A stretch of 64,000 nt of DNA from Scytonema sp. UIC 10036 (GTDB lineage Bacteria > Cyanobacteriota > Cyanobacteriia > Cyanobacteriales > Nostocaceae). The stretch lies in NCBI RefSeq assembly GCF_009725235.1, contig NZ_WJFC01000059.1:1-64000 (forward strand), given 5' to 3'. The position numbers and the translations under genes were made by a program. Shown here piece after piece: positions 20,465 to 28,751 of the stretch (position 1 is its first letter; every line of letters starts with the position of its first letter). The notes under the pieces were generated by a model. It was not told the DNA's origin, did not search any database, and worked only from the letters and a program-made list of their open reading frames with translations.

Positions 20465-20764
20465 ATGCAACTGGATGAAATTATTTGGAAAGACAAATTT
20501 GTTGAAAAACTAGCAGTTAAGCACAGTGTTACCACGGATGAAGTTGAGCAAATTTTATTTTCCAGACCTCATGTACGGAAAGCACAGAAAGGTCAAGTGA
20601 AAGGTGAAGATGTATATGTAGCTTATGGTCAGACTTACGGAGGCAGATATTTAGTTGTATTTTTGATTTATAAAAGGCAAATGTCAGCAGCATTGCCTAT
20701 TTCAGCACGGGATATGACTACATCAGAACGGAGATATTATGAGCGACAAGCAGAAGCGGATTGA
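20465..20764 (+). CDS. brnT: BrnT-like toxin
   Basis: A 99-residue protein with the BrnT (RelE-fold) pattern: EIIWKDKFVEKLAVKHSVTTDEVEQILF at the start, KGQVKGEDVYVAYGQTYGGRYLVVFLIYK in the middle and ISARDMTTSERRYYER at the C-terminus, where BrnT proteins carry ISAR..ER.YYE. These are ribonuclease toxins. It overlaps the next gene by 26 bases, as in BrnT-BrnA operons. Confidence 0.7.
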   Translation: MQLDEIIWKDKFVEKLAVKHSVTTDEVEQILFSRPHVRKAQKGQVKGEDVYVAYGQTYGGRYLVVFLIYKRQMSAALPISARDMTTSERRYYERQAEAD

Positions 20765-21014
20765 CCCAATCCCCAATGAATTTTCAAGTTTAGAAGACGC
20801 AGCAGAATTCTGGGATACTCATGACACAACTGATTATTTAGATAACTTTGAGACTGTCCCTATAGAAGAAACTCAGTTAAAGCAGCGACACTTTGAAGTT
20901 GAAGTAGATATGGATTTGATGAAAGTGCTGTATGAGAAAGCACAACAGAAACAAGTGGGTATTCGTCAATTGGTGAACGAAATGCTCAGAGAGCAACTGC
21001 GTCACGTCGCCTAG
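20739..21014 (+). CDS. brnA: BrnA/CopG-type antitoxin
   Basis: A 91-residue acidic protein translated from within the toxin's end. It has DPIPNEFSSLEDAAEFWDTHDTTDY, a standard start of CopG/BrnA antitoxins, and a C-terminal ribbon-helix-helix-like VDMDLMKVLYEKAQQKQVGIRQLVNEMLREQL. It should bind the BrnT toxin and the operon promoter. Confidence 0.7.
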   Translation: MSDKQKRIDPIPNEFSSLEDAAEFWDTHDTTDYLDNFETVPIEETQLKQRHFEVEVDMDLMKVLYEKAQQKQVGIRQLVNEMLREQLRHVA

Positions 21015-21300
21015 TAATTCCTTCTCAAACGCCCAGACGCACTTTCTATCATTATAATACTGCTGGTCGCAAACAATGCTAGATTCCCTGTTTGCATAAG
21101 CCACACCAATTCTTGGTCATTTCCTTTGAGATGCGATAGCGTAAGCGCTAACGGCTAAAGCCGTATCGCTTCGGCGCAAGCTGTAGCCAGCTTATCGCCA
21201 ATCGAAAAATTGACCGAGACTGCTCATGAGAGGTTAGGCAATATTTTGGGAACAATACACCTGATGTTTGCAGCCATTTTGTGGCTCGGTCAACAGCATG

Positions 21301-22731
21301 AGAGTGCCATTTCCCAAAAAACACCAGAAATATCCTCCTTCTCCCCTGCTTTCTAAGCTGCGGTGTACACACAAGTTGAAATTACCACCCTTAGTCCCCC
21401 CTTGGAAAGGGGGGAAACGCAAATTGAATTCCCTCCCCTTTCCAAGGGGAGGGTTAGGGTGGGGTAAAACTGACGCTCAAATCTTCATTCGTAAAATTTC
21501 AGACTTCTGTGTACATCATCAGCTTTCCCAGGGGGGTTGGGAGAATCGTATCGGTCAATTTATATTGATTCTTGCAGTTTTCTGCATTTTATGCATTAGC
21601 TTGATATTTATACCAGTACAAACTCATGCGGCTACTACAGAAGCCAATAATACAATTAACACGTTGCGCCAACAGCAACAAATGGTTGACCAACAGCGCC
21701 AAAGCTTTACTCAAGAACGCCAACGCTTGAATAATTTGCAAAACGCAGCACAAAATCGCCTCAACGGTTTGGAGCAAAACCTACAAACAACCGATGTTCA
21801 AATTCAAGATAGTGAATTGCGATTGCAAAGGGCGATTCAAAGGCTACAGCAACTACAAGCCGATCTAGCGACAGCTGAAGTTTCCTATCAGCAACGCCAG
21901 GAAGCAACAATTGCTCGTTTGCGCTTTCTCCAACGGAATCATTTGAACCAAGGATGGGGAGTTTTGCTGCAAAGCCAGGACTTGAATGATTTTTTAGATC
22001 GTCGCCGTCAGTTGAAGTTAGTTTATCAAGCCGATCGCCACGTTTTGGCTAAACTGACGAAAGAAGCAAATCGGCTGAACGCTCAAAAAACACAGGTAGA
22101 AGAGCAAAGAAATGAAATAAACTTGATTCGTCAGCAATTATACGCCCAAAAAGCTGATTATCAAACACAAGCACAGTTGCAGGGAGACTTAATCCAACGT
22201 TTGAGCAGCGATCGCTTAGCTCTATTAGCAGCAGAAAGTCAGCTTGAGAGAGATTCTCAGGCATTGGAGTCCTTAATTCAGAAAAAAGTTGCAGAAGAAG
22301 AAGAGAGACTGAAAACAAACAGCCGGAACAGCGTGATTATTCGTGGAACTGGTATTTTTGCTTATCCTAGTAATGGTTCTACAAGCAGTCCCTTTGGTTG
22401 GCGGACACATCCGGTGCTTGGGTATCGCCGCTTTCACGCTGGGTTAGATTTTGCTGCTAGCTATGGTAGTACCATTCGTGCTGCCGATTCGGGAACAGTC
22501 ATTTTTGCTGGATGGTATGGTGGTTATGGTAAGGCTGTGATTGTTAACCACGGCAAAGGTATCACAACTCTTTACGGTCATAGTAGCGAGTTGTTTGTTT
22601 CGGAAGGACAAACAGTAGAGCGAGGACAAGCGATCGCGGCTGTGGGTTCTACGGGATTATCCACCGGACCCCACCTCCACTTTGAAGTGAGAAAAAATGG
22701 TACCCCAGTTAACCCCATGAATTTCCTTTGA
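21301..22731 (+). CDS. M23 family peptidoglycan endopeptidase (EnvC/NlpD-like)
   Basis: The secure part starts around 21560 with a hydrophobic signal (ILAVFCILCISLIFIPVQTHAA), followed by about 210 residues of Gln-rich coiled coil (LRQQQQMVDQQRQSFTQERQ) and a C-terminal LytM/M23 domain with zinc ligands in HAGLD and HLHFEV. It cleaves peptidoglycan cross-links or activates amidases in the periplasm during division. Start is unclear: ATG 21301 is in frame but reads through a palindromic repeat; TTG 21565 would give a short signal peptide. An upstream repeat insertion may have displaced the original start. Confidence 0.85.
   Translation, partial: RVPFPKKHQKYPPSPLLSKLRCTHKLKLPPLVPPWKGGKRKLNSLPFPRGGLGWGKTDAQIFIRKISDFCVHHQLSQGGWENRIGQFILILAVFCILCISLIFIPVQTHAATTEANNTINTLRQQQQMVDQQRQSFTQERQRLNNLQNAAQNRLNGLEQNLQTTDVQIQDSELRLQRAIQRLQQLQADLATAEVSYQQRQEATIARLRFLQRNHLNQGWGVLLQSQDLNDFLDRRRQLKLVYQADRHVLAKLTKEANRLNAQKTQVEEQRNEINLIRQQLYAQKADYQTQAQLQGDLIQRLSSDRLALLAAESQLERDSQALESLIQKKVAEEEERLKTNSRNSVIIRGTGIFAYPSNGSTSSPFGWRTHPVLGYRRFHAGLDFAASYGSTIRAADSGTVIFAGWYGGYGKAVIVNHGKGITTLYGHSSELFVSEGQTVERGQAIAAVGSTGLSTGPHLHFEVRKNGTPVNPMNFL
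21389..21468. repeat. CT-rich palindromic repeat (CCCCTTGGAAAGGGG type)
   Basis: Two adjacent hairpins, CCCCCCTTGGAAAGGGGGG and CCCTCCCCTTTCCAAGGGGAGGG, followed by TTAGGGTGGGG. Similar units occur at 35181-35217, 37893-38006 and 59588-59757. They lie inside the extended reading frame upstream of the M23 gene, which argues that the true start of that gene is downstream. Confidence 0.6.
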
Positions 22732-22737
22732 TTTGGG

Positions 22738-22783
22738 TTCGTAGTTGCGCTTCAGCGCATGCACCGCAACTACAAACCTTTCA
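22738..22783. repeat. Palindromic repeat, GTAGTTGCGCTTCAGCGC family
   Basis: TTCGTAGTTGCGCTTCAGCGC...GCAACTACAAAC forms an imperfect hairpin. Near-identical units are at 41035-41190 and 57061-57110. It sits after the M23 gene and before tRNA-Arg and might form a hairpin in the mRNA end. Confidence 0.55.
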
Positions 22784-22839
22784 ACAATCTTAAATTAACT
22801 GCACAGTTAACATAAAAATGCTATATTAAGAAAAATCGT

Positions 22840-22912
22840 GGGCGTGTAGCTCAGTGGATAGAGCAACAGATTCCGGTTCTGTTGGTCGGGGGTTCAAATC
22901 CCTCCACGCTCG
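22840..22912 (+). tRNA. trnR-CCG: tRNA-Arg (anticodon CCG)
   Basis: A 73-nt cloverleaf: acceptor GGGCGTG pairs with CACGCTC (one G-U), D arm with AGCTCAGTGGATAGAGC, anticodon stem CAGAT/GTTCTG region with loop carrying CCG, and T arm with GGGGGTTCAAATCCC. CCA is not encoded. The anticodon reads CGG arginine codons. Confidence 0.9.
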
Positions 22913-23088
22913 TTTTTACAATGACCAGTCATCATTTGCCACATTATTTGTCCTTCTTGACAAATCATTGTCTGCATAAACAAATTAAGTTTTGGTGCAA
23001 TCGAGTAAAATGTTTTAGCACCAAATATTTGATGCGCTAACATCAGGTTAACGAATAGCACGTTAACGGTAATTGAACGGAGAAGGGT

Positions 23089-23316
23089 ATGCGTACAACG
23101 CTTGATATCGAAGAAGATGTACTCCTTGCAGTCAAAGAAATAGCCCGCCACCGAGGTGCTTCAATTGGCAAAGTACTTTCGGATCTGGCGCGACAAGCTC
23201 TATCTCGACAAGATGCTGGAACGGCACGCAATGGTGTACCACTCTTTCCAATACAGCCCGGAGCAGGTGTCGTCACGCCAGAACTTGTCAACCAACTGCG
23301 CGATGAAACGCCATGA
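23089..23316 (+). CDS. vapB: VapB-like ribbon-helix-helix antitoxin
   Basis: A 75-residue protein with N-terminal MRTTLDIEEDVLLAVKEIARHRGASIGKVL, a ribbon-helix-helix DNA-binding domain, and a tail GVPLFPIQPGAGVVTPELVNQLRDE typical of antitoxins that wrap a PIN toxin. It overlaps the next gene by four bases (ATGA), so translation is coupled. Its partner toxin is now interrupted. Confidence 0.8.
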   Translation: MRTTLDIEEDVLLAVKEIARHRGASIGKVLSDLARQALSRQDAGTARNGVPLFPIQPGAGVVTPELVNQLRDETP

Positions 23317-23911
23317 CCACTTACCTTCTGGATGTAAATGTCTTGCTTGCCCTCTGCGATCCGATGCATATTCATCACGAAATTGCTCATAGGTGGTTCA
23401 CTGTCAAAGGACAGCCCGCATGGGCTACTTGTCCAATTACAGAAAACGGTTTTGTTCGGATCGCCAGCCATCCCAACTACCCAAATCGGCCAGGAGATGT
23501 CCCGGCTGTATTACTTATCTTGCGTCAATTTTGTGTAATGGCAGGTCATCACTTCTGGAGTGAAGATTTGAGCATTCGCGAGTTGCTTCAACCCAATTTG
23601 CTTATTCCCCATTCCCAAATCACTAATGTTTTTTTACTGGGTCTTGCTGTTGGTTCTAGAATGCCAAAAAGCTGGTAATTTCTTGTAAAATACTGTAAAA
23701 ATGGTAACTTCCCTACTTAAATTTTAACCATCAAAAATCAAGCAGTTTGATGGACAATTTCAAAAAGAATAATGCCTAAGCGATTCATTCCCATTGTCCA
23801 CAGTGTTAAGAATGATTAAATAGCTGAAATAATCTTTAAGAAAAGCCACTAAAATTCTATAAATAAAATCTAATTTTGTCGAAAAATAAATCCATTAGTT
23901 AGGTCGAAACT

Positions 23912-25576
23912 GTGGCGAAAAAGAAATCTCTGTATGCTGAGTTAACACATCGAAGTTACTCTCGTCAAAAAGATGATTCTGGTAATCGTATACCTCAATT
24001 AAGGCGAGGAATAGAAGCTCAATTGCCATTTCATCCATTTCTAGAAGATTGGGGTTTTTACTATCAATCTTTCTTCCATAGCGCAGTTAATCAATTACAA
24101 AAAGGTCAAACTGAAGACCAAATAGAAAAAGAATTTCAAAAACGATTTGGGATTGAATGGGCATGGGCTGATTCCTTAGCAACTGATGCTAAGTCAACAT
24201 ATGACCAATTGGTAACAGCTAGAGAGAATCGAATTTTAGAACTGAGTAAAGATATAGAAAGTGGGTGGAAAGCTGTATCCGAAGGAATAGAAGATTTAGA
24301 AAATAGATTAAAAAATCCGACGCGTCAAAATTTCCAGGGATTTGAGAAGAAATTACTGGGACTTGAGTCTAAAACATCTAGGCTAATACGCAAGCAAGGC
24401 GATTTAGATAGATTGCTATCACAAAAAAGGTTGCATATCTGTTTTGGAGGAGTAAAGTTATTTAATAGCCAGCATCATTTAGAAGCCAATAATTATAAAT
24501 CTCATGACGAATGGAAATCTGATTGGGAAAAATATCGGAGTGGCAATTTTTATTCAATTGGGAAAGGAAGAACACCTGGGAATAATAGAGTTGCCGGAAT
24601 ATTTTATCAGGGGGATGACAACTTTACTGTTCGTTTTGCTGTTCCGGGTTTCTTAAGAGAAGATTATGGTCAATATGTTTATTTAACGTTTGAAGTCACA
24701 GGGCAACGTAAACATGACTTGTTATATGCTTTAGAATCTAATAAACCAGTTACAGTTCAATGCTTTAGACGTGAGCATAAATCCGACCAATGGTACATCC
24801 ACCTGACAACTTATGTACAAGATGTGCCCAGAATCAGTAGCTTACAAAATGGTTGTATTGGCATTGATTTAAATGCAGAAACTATTGACATTATTTATGT
24901 AAAACGCGATGGCAACCCCGCACGCACATCTGGTAAGCAGATCATCTTAAGTTTTCCCATCCCAACAGGCACAACTGGCCAAAATCAAGCGGCTCTCAGA
25001 GATATTGTTTGTGAAATAGTTAAATTAGCATCCATCTATCAATGTCCGATCGCCTGCGAAAATTTAGATTTCTCACTCAAGAAAGCTCAACTACGTCATA
25101 GTGGTTCAAAACACTATAACAGAATGCTTTCAAGCTTTATATATGACAAATTTCGGAGTTTTTTAGTTGTCAGAGCCGAAAAATCTGGAATAGAAGTCAA
25201 ATTTGTGAGTCCATATATGACCAGTGTCATTGGAATGGTCAAATATATGGCGAAATATGGTTTAAACAGCGCTTCGGCGGCGGCAATGGTTATTGCTCGT
25301 AGGGCTTTGGGTTTTAAAGAGTATATCCCCCACTTGTGGTTAAAAACGCTTTCTCCATTTTTTGAACCAGAGGATTCAAAGGATGGAGGCTTTGGGGGAG
25401 GATGGGGGAAAATTTCATACTGGTTAAAAATTTATTCTATCCGTAGACCCCGATTGTTTCAACCTGATACCGTGTTGCGGTTCCTACTGGATTCCTTGAC
25501 TGTGGCTAGTCCTAAAAAACCTAGACGTAGAAGGGGAAAAGTTACTGCAATTTCTACAAGTGTAGAAACAGCTTGA
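23912..25576 (+). CDS. TnpB-related RuvC-like protein
   Basis: A 554-residue protein from GTG 23912. The N-terminal 300 residues hold helical and coiled-coil stretches, then LHICFGGVKLFNSQHHLE, typical of TnpB-related proteins. RuvC-I is GCIGIDLNAETIDI (Asp in GIDLN), RuvC-II is PIACENLDF (Glu), and the third block reads YGLNSASAAAMVIARRALGF, where no clear Asp is present. No CxxC zinc ribbon lies between blocks II and III. TnpB proteins are RNA-guided nucleases that help retain their elements; this copy belongs to a zinc-less branch and its cleavage activity is uncertain. It is not a full Cas12k by size or context. Confidence 0.75.
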   Translation: MAKKKSLYAELTHRSYSRQKDDSGNRIPQLRRGIEAQLPFHPFLEDWGFYYQSFFHSAVNQLQKGQTEDQIEKEFQKRFGIEWAWADSLATDAKSTYDQLVTARENRILELSKDIESGWKAVSEGIEDLENRLKNPTRQNFQGFEKKLLGLESKTSRLIRKQGDLDRLLSQKRLHICFGGVKLFNSQHHLEANNYKSHDEWKSDWEKYRSGNFYSIGKGRTPGNNRVAGIFYQGDDNFTVRFAVPGFLREDYGQYVYLTFEVTGQRKHDLLYALESNKPVTVQCFRREHKSDQWYIHLTTYVQDVPRISSLQNGCIGIDLNAETIDIIYVKRDGNPARTSGKQIILSFPIPTGTTGQNQAALRDIVCEIVKLASIYQCPIACENLDFSLKKAQLRHSGSKHYNRMLSSFIYDKFRSFLVVRAEKSGIEVKFVSPYMTSVIGMVKYMAKYGLNSASAAAMVIARRALGFKEYIPHLWLKTLSPFFEPEDSKDGGFGGGWGKISYWLKIYSIRRPRLFQPDTVLRFLLDSLTVASPKKPRRRRGKVTAISTSVETA

Positions 25577-25688
25577 AGCTTTTGTTACGTTACAAAGGGG
25601 GTTTCACCGATACGGCTCGCCTCCGGCACTGAGAAGCTACTGAATATACCAGTTATGAGTAGATTTTTTCAGGTTATTTGTAGGTGTT
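25577..25688 (+). ncRNA. Candidate omega-RNA region at element right end
   Basis: In TnpB elements the guide RNA is made from the 3' end of the ORF and the right end, with the guide taken from flanking DNA. Here the 112 bases after the stop contain small hairpin-forming bits (GGCTCGCCTCCGGCACTGAG) and end at the vapC flank. This is a position-based guess; no conserved structure was verified. Confidence 0.3.
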
Positions 25689-25805
25689 CATAAAGGCGGT
25701 AAGTTAGCTACTTTCGACCAACGGATTTTCACCTCTGCTATTCAGGCAGGTAGCGAAGCGTTGGAGTCTATTGTTCCGTGAGAATCAGCAGTAGACTCTA
25801 ATAAT

Positions 25806-26456
25806 TTAAAGTGAAATTTTACCATCTGGAAAATAGCTTTGCAGGTAGTTCAACACCAATCGTTTAGTTTCTGCTACTAGCCGTTGGCTGAATGGTTCCT
25901 CTTGGCTCAGCGATAACCACAAGAGTGTACCGATCGCTTTCACCAGTACAAATGCCATTGTCTCACAATCAGCACGCTCTAAATTTGAGTCGCGCTGAGA
26001 TAAGGCAGTTGCTAAATCCTGAATGAGTATAGCATCGCCTGCGCTTTCAATTTCTTCCAGTTCTGGCATGGTTCCTTGCACCTGCATATAGATTGCATGA
26101 TAGCCAGGATAATCGGTAAAGAATCGATCCACTGCATCAATGACCCGGTCAACATAGGTTGATAAAGGCAGATTTACCATTTCAGGGGTATGTAGCTCCA
26201 CAAAGTGTTGGTGCAGCCGCTCGTTGTAGCGCGTCGCTAAGGCTTGCAAAATTGCCCCCTTGTCAGGAAAAAACTGGTAGAGCGAACCGATCGCTACTTT
26301 AGCACCAGATGCGATCGCGTTTGTTGTGGTGGCATTGTATCCCTCTGCAATAAACATCTGTTCAGCCACATCTAAAATCTGGTTCACCCGTTCTTGGCTG
26401 CGAGCTTGTCTTGGTTGTCGCCGCATTCCAGACGGCTTTGATGAGTTCGCTGTCAT
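25806..26456 (-). CDS. TetR family repressor next to P450
   Basis: A 216-residue protein with an N-terminal TetR helix-turn-helix: RSQERVNQILDVAEQMFIAEGYNATTTNAIA...VAIGSLYQFFPDKGAIL, and a helical C-terminal ligand-binding domain (about residues 80-210). It is transcribed divergently from the P450 gene across a 117-bp region containing two copies of a palindromic site, so it very likely represses both itself and the P450. Confidence 0.85.
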   Translation of the reverse strand: MTANSSKPSGMRRQPRQARSQERVNQILDVAEQMFIAEGYNATTTNAIASGAKVAIGSLYQFFPDKGAILQALATRYNERLHQHFVELHTPEMVNLPLSTYVDRVIDAVDRFFTDYPGYHAIYMQVQGTMPELEEIESAGDAILIQDLATALSQRDSNLERADCETMAFVLVKAIGTLLWLSLSQEEPFSQRLVAETKRLVLNYLQSYFPDGKISL

Positions 26457-26470
26457 TTATATATTCTTCC

Positions 26471-26520
26471 TTGACAAAACGTGAGTATCGCTCATATTAT
26501 CAAAACATGAGCGATACTCA
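26471..26520 (+). promoter_or_regulatory. P450 promoter with paired TetR operators
   Basis: TTGACA at 26471-26476 and TATTAT at 26495-26500 with 18-bp spacing make a good sigma-70 promoter toward the P450. TGAGTATCGCTCAT (26482-26495) and ATGAGCGATACTCA (26507-26520) are perfect inverted copies of each other, and each is itself near-palindromic (TGAG-N5-CTCA). One lies in the promoter spacer and the other just after the -10 box, ideal for repression. Confidence 0.75.
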
Positions 26521-26573
26521 TATTTTAGAGAAATTGATGTCGCTTGGAAAACTTTGTCTGGGAGAAAATTGTT

Positions 26574-27899
26574 ATGAGTCAGGATTTGCTCACACTATCC
26601 AGCCCCGCAGCAAACCGAGTGCTTGCAGAGTACAGTGAAGATCCGTTGGGATTTATGACTCGATGTGCTCGTGAATTCGGGGAGATTGTCCCATTTCGCA
26701 TTGAGGATCGGCTAATCTGTTTGCTCACCAACCCTATGCATATCACTGAAGTTTTGAAAGATCCGCTCTTGTTCATCAAAGCAAAAGACTTACAGATTTT
26801 GCATGGTTTGCTTGGCAATGGCTTAATCACCTCTGAAGGGGATTTTTGGCAACGACAGAGACGGCTGACTCAACCAGTGTTTTATCACCAACGTATTAAT
26901 AGTTACGGAGCCGTGATGGTGGACTATACGAAACAAATGTTGCAAACTTGGTGCGAGGGTGAAGTTCGCGATGTACATGATGACATGATGCGTCTCACGC
27001 TCAATATCGTCATGAAAACAATTTTCAATCGGGATGTGACAGATGGTGAAGCTAGTTATGTGGCTCATGCTTTAGATGAAGCTATGAATTGGTTTGTATA
27101 CCAAATGAATAACTCTTTAGTGGAGGAACAAGATAGTAATGTCGATAGGCGATACCAAGACGCGATCGCGCTTCTTGACGACACGATTTACGCTATGCTT
27201 AAGCACCGTCGTTCCAGTGGTGAAGAAGGCGAGGATTTGCTAGGGATGTTAATGCAAGTCCAGGATGCAGACGATGGCAGTCGCATGAGCGATCGGCAGC
27301 TGCGCGATGAAGTGGCATCGTTAATGTTGGCAGGACACGAAACCACTGCAAACTCCCTGTCCTGGACATGGATGCTGCTCGCTCAACATCCTGAAGTCCA
27401 AGCGAAACTCAAACAAGAGTTGAAAATGGCATTAGATGGACGCACTCCAACCGTCTCATCTCTGTCCCAATTGCCTTACACCCACATGATTATCAAAGAG
27501 GCGATGCGACTTTACCCACCAGTTACTGATGTGAGTCGGGAAGCAACCAGAGATTGTGAAATTGGTGGATACTTTATCCCGAAAGGTTGCACGCTGATTG
27601 CAAGCCAATGGGTTATGCATCGAGATCCGCGTTACTTCCAACATCCAGAGGTGTTTAACCCAGAGCGATGGGAGAACGATCTGGAGAAGCAATTGCCACG
27701 CGGTGTTTATTTTCCCTTTGGGGATGGTCCGCGCATCTGTATAGGTAAGAGTTTTGCTCTTATGGAGGCAGTTTTGATTCTAACAACGATCGCTCAAGCG
27801 TTTGAATTAGAGCTTGTGCCAGATCGAGCGATTGAACTTCAGCCCTCAATCACTTTGCGTCCCAAACACGGCATTCAAGTGGTACTGAAAAAAGCCTAG
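26574..27899 (+). CDS. Cytochrome P450
   Basis: 441 residues from ATG 26574 (an upstream ATG at 26544 is possible). Hallmarks: I-helix AGHETTANSLSW, K-helix EAMR (ExxR), PERF-like NPERW, and the heme-binding loop FPFGDGPRICIGKSFA with the Cys thiolate ligand. It resembles CYP110-type fatty acid or terpene hydroxylases common in filamentous cyanobacteria. No dedicated redox partner lies nearby. Expression is probably controlled by the divergent TetR. Confidence 0.9.
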   Translation: MSQDLLTLSSPAANRVLAEYSEDPLGFMTRCAREFGEIVPFRIEDRLICLLTNPMHITEVLKDPLLFIKAKDLQILHGLLGNGLITSEGDFWQRQRRLTQPVFYHQRINSYGAVMVDYTKQMLQTWCEGEVRDVHDDMMRLTLNIVMKTIFNRDVTDGEASYVAHALDEAMNWFVYQMNNSLVEEQDSNVDRRYQDAIALLDDTIYAMLKHRRSSGEEGEDLLGMLMQVQDADDGSRMSDRQLRDEVASLMLAGHETTANSLSWTWMLLAQHPEVQAKLKQELKMALDGRTPTVSSLSQLPYTHMIIKEAMRLYPPVTDVSREATRDCEIGGYFIPKGCTLIASQWVMHRDPRYFQHPEVFNPERWENDLEKQLPRGVYFPFGDGPRICIGKSFALMEAVLILTTIAQAFELELVPDRAIELQPSITLRPKHGIQVVLKKA

Positions 27900-27915
27900 A
27901 CCGTGAAAATTCACT

Positions 27916-27950
27916 AACGCTCGATCTTCCGTTTTTTTATATCGAGCGTT
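27916..27950 (+). terminator. Hairpin after the P450 gene
   Basis: AACGCTCGAT (27916-27925) and ATCGAGCGTT (27941-27950) form a perfect 10-bp stem with a T-rich loop. The U tract lies in the loop, not after the stem, so it may be a weak terminator or just an mRNA end structure. Confidence 0.45.
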
Positions 27951-27981
27951 TGAAATCCTATTGTTTAAGCTCACATCTTAA

Positions 27982-28169
27982 CTAATTACGATCTGCCCAA
28001 ATTTCATGAAGTGCTGCTACATCGGATTTCGCTTCTTGCGCTACAAGTTTTATCCCTGGATTGTACTGCTTGTCGCGCCGCTCAAATTGCTTACTTCATC
28101 AGGCGTTAACCGCACACACGAAATAATTCGCTGCTTAATAGCAATGAGCAAAATTGATTTTGCTAGTTT
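27982..28169 (-). pseudogene. Small frameshifted gene remnant
   Basis: On the minus strand one frame reads KQRIISCVRLTPDEV and, after a one-base shift, another reads KQFERRDKQYNPGIKLVAQE followed by ALHEIWADRN and a stop. Together they look like one small cyanobacterial protein broken by a frameshift. No start codon is clear. The family is not recognised. Confidence 0.3.
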
Positions 28170-28302
28170 TTACGGATTAATCAACGATTTGTTATGGTGA
28201 GGTAGCTTGTGTTTTTTACAAATGATTTAGGAGCGCTATAGCAGTCTTAAATTATTCGTGAAAAATTTTAAGTACTGTAGGTAGGGCTAAAGCCCACCTA
28301 GC

Positions 28303-28452
28303 TCTGTCAAGGTAGATAAAAACTTCAGGAAATCAATAACCCTCTCACCTCTCACCTCTGCGTACTCTGCGCCTCTGCGGTTAAATAAATGATTTTTGAA
28401 CCGCAGAGTACGCAGAGAACACAGAGAGAGAAGATGAGAAATTGCCACCTGA
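28303..28452. repeat. About 150-bp dispersed repeat, copy 1
   Basis: This segment and 47820-47972 share long identical runs, e.g. AGGAAATCAATAACCCTCTC, plus the inverted arms CTCTGCGCCTCTGCGGTT...AACCGCAGAGTACGCAGAG. The shared core forms a long hairpin of the miniature element type. It lies in the 850-bp gap after the P450 gene. Confidence 0.7.
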
Positions 28453-28751
28453 ATCAAAATTTTATTTCTAAATTCATTTCCCTTGAGACAAGGAACTTTG
28501 ATTAATTTTTCAGTGTAAATGCTATTACGTATGAGTTCATATATATTTATTATTTATACAAGAATTAATACAGTGAAAAAATGATAAGAATTTCTTGTCG
28601 CAATATGAGAGCGATCGTTCAATGGTTTGGAACCGTCATGCTTGTAGCTATAAGCATTCAGTATATTCACTGTCAAATAAAGCATTTTTCTAAGTTAACA
28701 TATAGCCTGATATATAACTCATTACATCACAAGCCTGAGTTGCTTTGAAAA
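28453..28751. other. AT-rich intergenic region
   Basis: No gene is supported. A 56-codon open frame from 28579 has no recognisable feature. No strong hairpin or RNA gene is seen. Confidence 0.4.

Larger units (their letters stand above)
23652..25688 (+). mobile_element. TnpB-only insertion element inside vapC
   Basis: The limits come from host gene restoration: vapC reads ...GLAV up to 23651 and resumes HKGG at 25689. TGTT occurs at 23648-23651 and 25685-25688, so the boundary could shift by up to four bases and TGTT may be a target/cleavage tetranucleotide or a short duplication. Only one ORF (TnpB-like) is present and no TnpA transposase, so it is a non-autonomous IS1341-type element. No terminal inverted repeats are evident, consistent with the IS200/IS605 or IS607 group. 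Confidence 0.75.
23313..25781 (+). pseudogene. vapC: vapC PIN toxin interrupted by a TnpB-like element
   Basis: The 5' part (23313-23651, 113 codons) gives MTTYLLDVNVLLALCDPMH and other PIN segments up to NVFLLGLAV. The missing C-terminus, HKGGKLATFDQRI...ALESIVP and a TGA stop, is found at 25689-25781. Joining codon 113 to position 25689 makes a normal 143-residue PIN protein including the late catalytic Asp in ATFD. The intervening 2,037 bp is the TnpB-like element. As it stands the gene ends early with a foreign tail GSRMPKSW. Confidence 0.85.

Noticed and set aside
23912..25576. Cas12k or other CRISPR effector
   Set aside because: Shorter than Cas12k, no CRISPR array, no Tn7-like genes; sits alone in an IS-like element with TnpB-related motifs.
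28579..28749. A 56-codon ORF starting MIRISCRN
   Set aside because: No ribosome binding site, family motif or supporting context.
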